From JAPLIS01 sp963719415 (GTDB taxonomy: Bacteria; Babelota; Babeliae; Babelales; Vermiphilaceae): a stretch of 64,000 nt of DNA. Of this stretch, positions 55,429 through 63,201 are shown one piece after another. Every line of letters starts with the position of its first letter. Position 1 is the stretch's first letter. The translations under genes were made by a program, and so were the position numbers. Where the stretch lies: NCBI GenBank assembly GCA_963719415.1, contig OY970383.1, forward strand, positions 558,001-622,000. Reading direction: 5' to 3'. The notes below the pieces were generated by a model. It made no database searches. It was not told the origin of the DNA and saw nothing but the letters and a program-made list of their open reading frames with translations.

Positions 55429-56346
55429 TCATCTATTTTTAAATCTTTTTGAATCCCCTAAATCACTCGTCAAATAACCTAAAAGACTTTCTGATCTAGC
55501 ACGTTTTCGTGCACCTGATACTTCATCTGATACTCCACCAGATTCTTCACTAAATTCTTGAAACAACAAAATCGGATCTGGATATACCAAACTTCTATAC
55601 ACCAGGTGACTCATAGATTTTACAGCCGAAACAACAGACGAAGTCGTATCATACAATCCAAAATGATCTACACTTGTTTTTGCCTCTTGCCCTACTTTAA
55701 GCAAAAACTCATTAAATGTTGTTATGGGTGATACATCCATAAATGTTGTTGTGGGTAATGCATCCATAACTGATACATCTACAATTAACCTAACAAACGA
55801 CGATGTTCCTCTAGCGCTACATCTACGTTTATACAATAAATCTGGTATTATTCTTATTGTACGTACAGCACAAATCCCATGATCACTAGGCGTCGTTTCG
55901 AGATTATAGCTCTTTACTGTATCAATTATTTCACGTGGCAATACATCTTTAAGAGCTTTATCTAAAAATTCATGCTGAAGAGGCAGCTTTAACGACAATC
56001 CCAAACATTTTTCCCGTTTTTCTATCGCCCATGGTTCTAAAATAGTGTAAGTATAATCCAACAAATTATCGTACGTAAACTGTGATTCATCAATAGTATG
56101 CCGCTTACAATACTCTGCCAATAACATAGGAGGTTCGCTTTCAGGGCAACACTCAGATAATGTGTGATAATAATCATTAGCATGTTTCACTAAATTATCT
56201 GAGTCTCTAAAAAGTCTTCTAAAAGAACAAACAAAGTCAGCAAAAACAGTAAAAGGATCTGTCGACTTTTCATACGCGCAAAACAGTGTTGACGTAACAT
56301 TGATTACAACAAAAAAGAAAAAAATATGCTTGCGAAAATATCTCAC
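55429..56346 (-). CDS. Secreted protein with ubiquitin-like region and basic tail (P4)
   Basis: 305 residues; GTG start supported by AACAGGAGTAGTC aligned to the same site in P3 (AACAGGAATACCC before ATG). Leader HIFFFFVVINVTSTLFCA. The body has PWAIEKREKCLGLSLKLP and LPREIIDTVKSYNLETTPSD. The ubiquitin-like region has RTIRIIPDL, an internal duplication (ALPTTTFMDVSPITTFNEFL), VDHFGLYD and KSMSHLVYRSLVY. The C-terminal tail ARKRARSESLLG...DSKRFKNR resembles a bipartite nuclear localisation signal. It heads the minus-strand cluster. Confidence 0.7.
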   Translation of the reverse strand: MRYFRKHIFFFFVVINVTSTLFCAYEKSTDPFTVFADFVCSFRRLFRDSDNLVKHANDYYHTLSECCPESEPPMLLAEYCKRHTIDESQFTYDNLLDYTYTILEPWAIEKREKCLGLSLKLPLQHEFLDKALKDVLPREIIDTVKSYNLETTPSDHGICAVRTIRIIPDLLYKRRCSARGTSSFVRLIVDVSVMDALPTTTFMDVSPITTFNEFLLKVGQEAKTSVDHFGLYDTTSSVVSAVKSMSHLVYRSLVYPDPILLFQEFSEESGGVSDEVSGARKRARSESLLGYLTSDLGDSKRFKNR

Positions 56347-56546
56347 GACTACTCCTGTTTTTTTAAACTTTTTAACAACCTTTTAATCTATAAATAGTTG
56401 ATTTTGAGTCAATTTTAACAGCTTCAATTAAAAAAACAATAAAACAACTGCTCACCTATGCAAGTTTTTGTAGCAACTAAAAAATAAATAAAGATAAGCT
56501 GTAAAAAAACAATACCGATTAAAAAAAAATAAAAAAAAGAGTTTTT

Positions 56547-57038
56547 ATGAAATTACGTCTAATGATTTTCTTAGTTATAGGTATAGGCATGCATACCAAT
56601 ATCTGCAAAGCAATGACCGAAGCCAACAACCTATGTATGATTATGGCATCTATAAGAAAATGGCTTCGAGCATGTTCCTGGCAAGCTGAAATCAAAGAGG
56701 ACTTGCAAAACCTAAAACAAAAACCCAAAGATAGTCTTATGGAAGAAGATCTTGAAAAAGAAAAAAAAACAGAAGAAGAGCTTAAAAAGGCTGAAAAAAA
56801 TAAAACAGAAAAACATAAAGAGTTAGATAATACACTTAAAACACTATGCCCAAACAGATACTCTCACATATGGAAACAGGTAAAAAAAATAGAAGCAATT
56901 GATAGATTACGGGAACAAGACCCTGGCAAGCAAAATGTTTATGAATGCATCAGCGATCTCCAAAAAGAAGTCAAACAATGCTCATGCAATAAACCTAACC
57001 TGTGGGGAAAAATACACAATTTATTCACTCATAAATAA
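56547..57038 (+). CDS. Small secreted charged helical protein
   Basis: 163 residues. The N-terminus MKLRLMIFLVIGIGMHTNIC is a short signal-like segment related to the MKL leader family. The rest is a Lys/Glu coiled coil (LKQKPKDSLMEEDLEKEKKT) followed by a Cys-containing helical end (KQCSCNKPNLWGKIHNLF). Not recognised. It precedes pgi by about 65 bases. Confidence 0.6.
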   Translation: MKLRLMIFLVIGIGMHTNICKAMTEANNLCMIMASIRKWLRACSWQAEIKEDLQNLKQKPKDSLMEEDLEKEKKTEEELKKAEKNKTEKHKELDNTLKTLCPNRYSHIWKQVKKIEAIDRLREQDPGKQNVYECISDLQKEVKQCSCNKPNLWGKIHNLFTHK

Positions 57039-57103
57039 AAATCCAAGATCCCCATTACCTATAATTTTATATACTTTTTATGCAAAAAAACAGGGGGCTT
57101 TTC

Positions 57104-58435
57104 ATGGAAAAAATACGATTTGACTGTGATAGCAGCTCTTTAATAGACACAGAAAGGATCCTAGAAGCTGGACAGCATCTTTTGCCAGAAATCGAACGCA
57201 TACATAAAGCATGGATAGCTGGAGGCTATGAATCGCCATATGCTGCACTTAATCTTGTATCCGATAAAAAAATGGTCGCAGAAATTAAAAAAATAGCTCA
57301 AGAAAAAAAAGCGTTAAATCCAACTATGCTTATAGTTATTGGTATAGGAGGATCAAGCCTTGGCCTCAAAGCAATTCACCAAGCTCTTTATGGCCGTTTT
57401 TATAATGAACAAAAACCTGATATTACTCTCTCTATTGCTGATACTATCGATACAGACTATCTAGAAGATATTTCCTTCCTTGCAGAACAACAATTAGAAG
57501 CAGGAAATACCATAATTCTCAATATAATTAGCAAATCTGGAACGACATTAGAGACGGTCATTAATGCCCAACTTTTTATTAATCTTATTAAGGAAGCTTA
57601 TCCAGAAACGTATCAGAATTATATCGTAATAACCACTGATTCCGGATCACCATTATGGGATTTTGCCGAATCACATTCATTTACAAAGCTCCCAATCCCC
57701 CACCAGGTTGGAGGCCGCTATTCAATCTTTTCTGCTGCAGCTCTTTTTCCACTCGCACTATTAGATATTAATATCGATGAACTGATACATGGCGCTCTTG
57801 CTATTTCCCAAGAATGCTTAAACAATAATATCCTAGAAAATCCTGCTGCTACGAGAGCCCTTATATTAGCAGAACAATATAAACAAAAAATACATATTCA
57901 TGACATGTTTATATTCTCTAATGATCTAGTGGGAATTGGTGCTTGGTACCGTCAATTAATGGCGGAAAGTCTAGGCAAAACAGACCTAACAGATGATAAA
58001 AAAAAAATTGGCATAACCCCGACAACATCTTTGGGCACAACTGACTTACATTCTGTTGCACAATTATATTTAGGCGGCCCTTACACTCGCTATACTACGT
58101 TTATGTCTGTAGAAAAAAATAAAAATAATTTTTTTATTTTAGATAAAAATGCAAAAGAATTAAACCTAACTCCGTTGGAAAAAAAAACAATCCATAATAT
58201 AATGAATAGTATCCTACAAGGGGTTAAAAAAGCTTATATCTTAGACAAAAGACCTTTTACTTCGATAACAATTCCTGAAAAAAGTGAATATTATATAGGG
58301 ATGTTAATGCAATTGCATATGTTTGAAATCATCTATGCAGGATTTTTACTTAAAGTAAATCCTTTTGATCAACCCAACGTAGAACTGTATAAAAAAGAAG
58401 CATATACTATAGTAAATAATTTATCTAAAAAATAA
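57104..58435 (+). CDS. pgi: Glucose-6-phosphate isomerase
   Basis: Interconverts glucose-6-phosphate and fructose-6-phosphate. 443 residues from MEKIRFDCDSSS; this ATG is preferred because CAGGGGG lies eight bases before it, while an upstream ATG at 57080 has no site. Family motifs are VIGIGGSSLGLKAI, SKSGTTLET, GGRYSIFSAAALFPLAL and WYRQLMAESLGK with the catalytic Glu; TSLGTTDLHS follows. The length fits the short bacterial form. First gene of the sugar-phosphate run pgi-zwf-gnd. Confidence 0.95.
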   Translation: MEKIRFDCDSSSLIDTERILEAGQHLLPEIERIHKAWIAGGYESPYAALNLVSDKKMVAEIKKIAQEKKALNPTMLIVIGIGGSSLGLKAIHQALYGRFYNEQKPDITLSIADTIDTDYLEDISFLAEQQLEAGNTIILNIISKSGTTLETVINAQLFINLIKEAYPETYQNYIVITTDSGSPLWDFAESHSFTKLPIPHQVGGRYSIFSAAALFPLALLDINIDELIHGALAISQECLNNNILENPAATRALILAEQYKQKIHIHDMFIFSNDLVGIGAWYRQLMAESLGKTDLTDDKKKIGITPTTSLGTTDLHSVAQLYLGGPYTRYTTFMSVEKNKNNFFILDKNAKELNLTPLEKKTIHNIMNSILQGVKKAYILDKRPFTSITIPEKSEYYIGMLMQLHMFEIIYAGFLLKVNPFDQPNVELYKKEAYTIVNNLSKK

Positions 58436-58456
58436 AAACTATAAGTAGTAAAAAAT

Positions 58457-59914
58457 ATGCATGAAAACAAGTCCGCTACACATAAAAATACTCTTAATAA
58501 AGATAATAATACATGTGCTATCATTATTTTTGGCGCAACGGGCGATTTGGCTAAACGCAAAATAATTCCTGCCATCTATCGCCTAATGCTCAGTAACAAA
58601 CTCTCTGATTTTATAATTATTGGCGCAGCGATTGATGATACTACGCCTGAAGCGATTATTGAAAAAGCTATACCGTTTATTCCTGACGTAGATAAAACTA
58701 TTTTACAAAAATTACAAGAACGACTTTATTACCAACAACTTAACTTTACCGATATCGAGCATTATAAAACAGTCCATAGTTACCTGCAAAAATTAGAAGC
58801 TGACTATCAATTACCGGGCAATCGCCTCATCTATTTAGCATGTTCAGCATCTTTTTTTTCCGTAATCACCAACTATGTCGCTCAAACTAAAATTGCAGTT
58901 CGAAAACCTGAAAATAGTCTACCATGGCACCGTATTGTCTATGAAAAACCATTCGGACATGATTTATCATCTGCTCAACTTATTAATCAAACGATAGCAG
59001 CAACATTTAATGAAAATCAAGTTTATCGAATAGACCATTATTTAACAAAAGAGCTCGTAAGCAATATTCTTTTGCTCAGATTTGCAAATTCTTTTTTTGA
59101 GCCCTTATGGAATAATCAGCACATAGAAGAACTGCAAATTATATTGAGCGAACAGATAGATGTTGAAAACAGAGGTTCTTATTATGATCATTATGGTGCC
59201 CTGTGCGATGTAGTACAAAATCATATGCTAGAACTGGTAGCCTTGATTGCCATGGAAAATCCACATTCCCTCTCTGGAGATTTCATCAGAGAGCAACGAG
59301 CAAAAGTGTTAGAAAAAATAGAAATTATTGATGGTTACCTGGGGCAATACAAGGGGTATCTAAACCATAATGGAGTCAGGCCTGATTCAAAAACAGACAC
59401 GTTTGCAGCACTCCATATAGCGATCAATACTCCCCGTTGGCGCGGTGTGCCTTTTTACCTTAAAACAGGAAAAATGCTCAATAAAAAAGAAACTATTATT
59501 CATGTTAAATTTAAACCTACTACAACGCTAACATCTCCTTTTGCATCACAGGAAAAAAAACCAGAATCAAACTGGCTCACCATAAGAATTGTTCCCGAAG
59601 CAAGCTTTTTTTTAACCTTAAATATAAAAAAATTAGGCCAAACTGATGAATTAATTCCTATTGCCATGGAATTTTGTCACAGCTGTATCTTTGGAGAACG
59701 CTCACCTGAAGAAGCATATGAGATACTCCTAGAACAGATAATAAAAGGACAACAATCAATAGCAGTACGCTTTGATGAAATAGAATATGCATGGCGGATC
59801 ATCGATCAGATTAAACAAAAAAATTTACCCCTATACACCTACGAACAGGGCTCAACTGGACCGTTAGAAGATATACTTTTTCAACATAAGCATGCCATGG
59901 CCTGGCGATCATAA
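58457..59914 (+). CDS. zwf: Glucose-6-phosphate 1-dehydrogenase
   Basis: Oxidises glucose-6-phosphate to 6-phosphogluconolactone, making NADPH. 485 residues. N-terminal NADP fold IIFGATGDLAKRK (23-35), YEKPFGHDL, the substrate site RIDHYLTKELV near residue 191 (usual RIDHYLGKE: Gly replaced by Thr), and a C-terminal beta-sheet domain with RGVPFYLKTGKML. It follows pgi by 21 bases and precedes gnd, so it is the entry enzyme of the oxidative pentose phosphate pathway. No lactonase gene sits between. Confidence 0.95.
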   Translation: MHENKSATHKNTLNKDNNTCAIIIFGATGDLAKRKIIPAIYRLMLSNKLSDFIIIGAAIDDTTPEAIIEKAIPFIPDVDKTILQKLQERLYYQQLNFTDIEHYKTVHSYLQKLEADYQLPGNRLIYLACSASFFSVITNYVAQTKIAVRKPENSLPWHRIVYEKPFGHDLSSAQLINQTIAATFNENQVYRIDHYLTKELVSNILLLRFANSFFEPLWNNQHIEELQIILSEQIDVENRGSYYDHYGALCDVVQNHMLELVALIAMENPHSLSGDFIREQRAKVLEKIEIIDGYLGQYKGYLNHNGVRPDSKTDTFAALHIAINTPRWRGVPFYLKTGKMLNKKETIIHVKFKPTTTLTSPFASQEKKPESNWLTIRIVPEASFFLTLNIKKLGQTDELIPIAMEFCHSCIFGERSPEEAYEILLEQIIKGQQSIAVRFDEIEYAWRIIDQIKQKNLPLYTYEQGSTGPLEDILFQHKHAMAWRS

Positions 59915-59941
59915 AATAACGATCGTAAAATAGCGATCTTA
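59908..59941 (+). repeat. 14-bp CGATCRTAAAATAR repeat
   Basis: Two full and one partial imperfect copies of CGATC-TAAAATA units straddle the zwf stop codon. Confidence 0.7.
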
Positions 59942-60001
59942 AAAATATACAATATACAAAAACAATCATATACAGAAATAAATAAAAACAGGATCTAGAT
60001 C

Positions 60002-60910
60002 ATGAAAATCGGCATTATAGGATTAGGAAAAATGGGTAACGCCATCGCATATCGATTACTCCAAGCTGGATACTCAGTGATGGGCTTTGATGCTTACCAA
60101 GAAACTCTTCAAGCTGCAATCGCTATAGGCGTCACTCCTGTTGATAGCCCTAAAAATATGGCAATGCAAGCTGATATAATCTGGCTTATGCTGCCCGAGG
60201 GCGCTGTTACCGAACAAATATTTAGCGACGTAGTCTCTAAAGCAAAACCTGGATCTATTATTATCGATGGTGGCAATAGCTACTACGAAGATTCTATAAA
60301 ACGAGCGAAAAAAGCTGAATCTCACCAAATATCATTTTTAGATTGCGGAACTTCAGGGGGAATTCGTGGCCGAGAAAATGGATTCTGCTTAATGGTTGGC
60401 GGCAACAAAAAAGTATACGAACAAGTAGTCCCTTTTTTTAAAGCTATCGCATCTCCATCTGGCTTCTCTTTAGTTGGCCCGTCAGGTGCGGGACACTATG
60501 TAAAAATGGTGCATAACGGCATCGAATATGCGCTCTTACAGGCATATGCACAAGGGTTCCAGATCATTAAAGAAGGTTCGCTTAAAGACGCTCACCTCGA
60601 TTTAGCGGAAATTACCCGTCTCTGGAATACGAGCTCTATCATTAAGTCTTTTATTTTAGATCTCTCTTATGATATCTTCCAAGACGATCAAGATTTTACT
60701 GCTATATCTGGAGAGATTGCCGAAAATGGTATGGGGTCATGGACATCAAAAGAAGCCCATAAACATGGTATCTCGTCATCTCTCATTGATGAATCATTAA
60801 GAATTAGAGAATGGTCCCGAGAAACTGGTGGTGATTATTCTACAAAAATGGTCGCTCTTTTAAGAAACAAATTTGGCGGTCATGCTTTTAAAACCGTAAA
60901 GTCCAAATAA
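60002..60910 (+). CDS. gnd: 6-phosphogluconate dehydrogenase, short (GndA-like) form
   Basis: Decarboxylates 6-phosphogluconate to ribulose-5-phosphate, the substrate of the epimerase encoded at 828. 302 residues, matching the short (~300-residue) form rather than the 470-residue E. coli type. Rossmann fold IGIIGLGKMGNAIAYRL (residues 2-18), IIDGGNSYYEDSIKR, CGTSGGIRGRENGF and SGAGHYVKMVHNGIEYALLQ with catalytic Lys and Asn. It follows zwf with an 87-base gap. Confidence 0.93.
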   Translation: MKIGIIGLGKMGNAIAYRLLQAGYSVMGFDAYQETLQAAIAIGVTPVDSPKNMAMQADIIWLMLPEGAVTEQIFSDVVSKAKPGSIIIDGGNSYYEDSIKRAKKAESHQISFLDCGTSGGIRGRENGFCLMVGGNKKVYEQVVPFFKAIASPSGFSLVGPSGAGHYVKMVHNGIEYALLQAYAQGFQIIKEGSLKDAHLDLAEITRLWNTSSIIKSFILDLSYDIFQDDQDFTAISGEIAENGMGSWTSKEAHKHGISSSLIDESLRIREWSRETGGDYSTKMVALLRNKFGGHAFKTVKSK

Positions 60911-60937
60911 TAAAACAAAAAAAGAAAAAGAATACTC

Positions 60938-61567
60938 ATGAAATTAATCGATATTAGTTGGCCAATAAGTACCGCGACAACAGGCTACAAAGATAAAAAA
61001 AGTGTACACATTTCTGCAGCCAAAGAATTTGATAAAGATGGTGTTCGTGAATCGACTATCCAACTATCAGCTCATTCGGGGACTCATATTGATGCACCAG
61101 CCCACTTTCTCCGCGATGGCAAAACAATAGATGAAATAGCGCTCGAACACTTTATAGGATCATCCATAGTCCTTGATTTGATGCATGTCGCCGATAGCAT
61201 TACTGCAGACGATTTAAAAGAATATGACAACCACATACAAGAAGAAGATATCATACTTTTTAAAACGACCAACAGCCTTATTCAAGCAACTGATCCTTTT
61301 AATCCACACTTTATCTATTTGCATGAATCGGGCGCTCGCTATTTAATTGAAAAAGGCGTTAAAGCAGTGGGTATCGATTATTTGGGTATTGAACGGGGAG
61401 ATCCGACACATCAAACCCATACCTTATTAATGCATGCTGATATTGTTATCATTGAAGGATTACGCCTTGCCGCCGTTGAGCCTGGCCAATACTCTTTTAT
61501 GTGCCTACCTCTTAATATACTAGGAACAGAAGCCGCTCCCGCCCGTGCCATTTTGTTGATTGAATAA
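60938..61567 (+). CDS. Cyclase-family metal-dependent hydrolase
   Basis: 209 residues of the cyclase (kynurenine formamidase-like) family, with the metal motif HSGTHIDAPAHF at residues 46-57, KAVGIDYLGIERGD, a second His/Asp region (THTLLMHADIVIIEGL) and a terminal strand. Members hydrolyse amides such as N-formylkynurenine or isatin. The true substrate is unknown here. The gene lies 27 bases after gnd and may be in the same transcript. Confidence 0.88.
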   Translation: MKLIDISWPISTATTGYKDKKSVHISAAKEFDKDGVRESTIQLSAHSGTHIDAPAHFLRDGKTIDEIALEHFIGSSIVLDLMHVADSITADDLKEYDNHIQEEDIILFKTTNSLIQATDPFNPHFIYLHESGARYLIEKGVKAVGIDYLGIERGDPTHQTHTLLMHADIVIIEGLRLAAVEPGQYSFMCLPLNILGTEAAPARAILLIE

Positions 61568-61609
61568 CTAACACAATTAAGGATTAATTAATAAAAAGGG
61601 CAAAATAAA

Positions 61610-62188
61610 ATGAATACCATTAATTTTATTTTAAACGACACTGCAACAATAAAAATTGATTCTAATATAGAAATAGAAAAATTAACCTGTTGTGACAGCG
61701 TTACAACAATTTTATTAAAAAATGATCAAAGTTATTTATTAAGTACTAATACACTTCATGACAATATGTATATTTTAAAAAATGCGCTTAAAAAAGCATT
61801 AAAAAATGAACATCAATTACATCCTTCTATTATTGAAGATATTGGCTATCTTTATAATCAAGAACTTCAATTAAAGCCTGGTCTTATATATGATGATACT
61901 GAGTATTGGGTTGGCTTAGATAACATATTGTGGCAACATGATTTTGCAGCATGGTTATATAACGATATTAATGGCAATATAATTTTGCACATCACCCCTT
62001 TATATCCCGGCAATTGGACTGATATTCAACTTGATGAAGAAGCTAATGAAAAAGCTTATGCAGAATGGATTGCTCATTATCAACCTCTATGGACAACCAC
62101 GCTATCTCAAGCTACGGCACAAGCTTGGTTAGATTTTGCAGAGAAAATCTTTGACAGGCTTAACTATACAGAAGGCTATTGTGATTAA
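61610..62188 (+). CDS. Conserved hypothetical protein with duplicated N-terminus downstream
   Basis: 192 residues, no family recognised, cytosolic (no leader). The sequence is mixed: strands in the first 50 residues (NFILNDTATIKIDSNIEI), then a helix (ILKNALKKALKNEHQLH) and an aromatic globular part (YWVGLDNILWQHDFAAWLYN, WLDFAEKIFDRLNYTE). A diverged copy of its first 40 residues begins at 62181. AAGGG precedes the ATG. Confidence 0.6.
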   Translation: MNTINFILNDTATIKIDSNIEIEKLTCCDSVTTILLKNDQSYLLSTNTLHDNMYILKNALKKALKNEHQLHPSIIEDIGYLYNQELQLKPGLIYDDTEYWVGLDNILWQHDFAAWLYNDINGNIILHITPLYPGNWTDIQLDEEANEKAYAEWIAHYQPLWTTTLSQATAQAWLDFAEKIFDRLNYTEGYCD

Positions 62189-62457
62189 TTACAATATCGA
62201 TTTTACAATAAACAAAAATACTGTAATAAAAATTTGCTTAGATATCAATATAGAATCGTTACTTTGCCGCCAAGATACAAATATAATTTTATTAAAAATG
62301 GGCATACCTTAATTTTTTAAGAGATTATAAGCACAGTCATCCAGAAGCAACTAAACAGGAAACATTACAAGCATGGAAAATGACAAGAAAAAATAAAGTC
62401 GAAAAAACGTATAAAATTTTAGCAAGCATGCAACGAAATAAGAATTGGCCAAATTAA
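62181..62457 (+). pseudogene. Frameshifted relative of the 61610 gene
   Basis: A GTG frame reads VINYNIDFTINKNTVIKI and IESLLCRQDTNIILLK, aligned with the N-terminus of the upstream gene, and stops at 62312. The remainder continues one frame over as YLNFLRDYKHSHPEATKQET and ILASMQRNKNWPN, ending at 62457. The last stop overlaps the methyltransferase start as TAATG. One frameshift around 62290-62310 would separate the halves. Confidence 0.6.
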
Positions 62458-63104
62458 TGAACTCAGCATATCTATATACGCTCTATTTATTTTTTGGATT
62501 TATACTATCTATTATTTTAATTAGCCTAATTTGGAGATTTTTTTCACAAAAATCTAGTTTGCCATGTCCGGCCTGGTTAAGTTGGTTAATAGAACTCGAC
62601 AATCCATTTACCAAATCTAATCACGCACAAGTTATTATAGACAACTTACATCTAAACCCGAACATGAAAGTAATCGATATAGGATGTGGTCCTGGTCGAG
62701 TCACTATTCCTATAGCACAAAAATTGGACTCTTTAGGAGAAATTACTGCTATGGATGTTCAATCAGATATGTTAGATAAAGTTAGAAAAAAAGCACAAAA
62801 CGCCAATTTATTTACCATAAAATATGTACATGCTGCGATTGACAACGGTATACTACCACAAAATTATTTTGATCGCGCTTTATTAGTTACTGTTCTTGGT
62901 GAAATTTTAGACCAAAAATTAGCACTAAAAAAAATTTTTGATGTTCTTAAATGTGATGGCATATTATCTGTGACAGAAACCATTTTTGATCCACATTTTC
63001 AAAGCTCTAAAAAAGTTAGTAAATTGGCTCAAGAAGTAGGTTTTAAAACTAAATCTATTATTGGCAATCGTTTTTCTTATACAATATTATTCGAAAAAAA
63101 GTAA
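62457..63104 (+). CDS. Class I SAM-dependent methyltransferase, membrane-anchored
   Basis: 215 residues from MNSAYLYTLYLFFGF. One N-terminal membrane helix (residues 4-27) precedes a Rossmann methyltransferase domain with motif I VIDIGCGPGRVTIPIA (~71), the acidic AMDVQSDML loop and RALLVTVLGEILDQ. The substrate is unknown; membrane attachment suggests a lipid or quinone-like acceptor, by analogy. The upstream frame overlaps its ATG (TAATG). Confidence 0.85.
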   Translation: MNSAYLYTLYLFFGFILSIILISLIWRFFSQKSSLPCPAWLSWLIELDNPFTKSNHAQVIIDNLHLNPNMKVIDIGCGPGRVTIPIAQKLDSLGEITAMDVQSDMLDKVRKKAQNANLFTIKYVHAAIDNGILPQNYFDRALLVTVLGEILDQKLALKKIFDVLKCDGILSVTETIFDPHFQSSKKVSKLAQEVGFKTKSIIGNRFSYTILFEKK

Positions 63105-63201
63105 AAATACTCGCTTCCACGTATCTTGCCATTTTTGCTAAATTTCAGCCCGAGTAATAATAATAATCAATACTATCTGGTCATAAAAAAGGAACCTGGT
63201 A

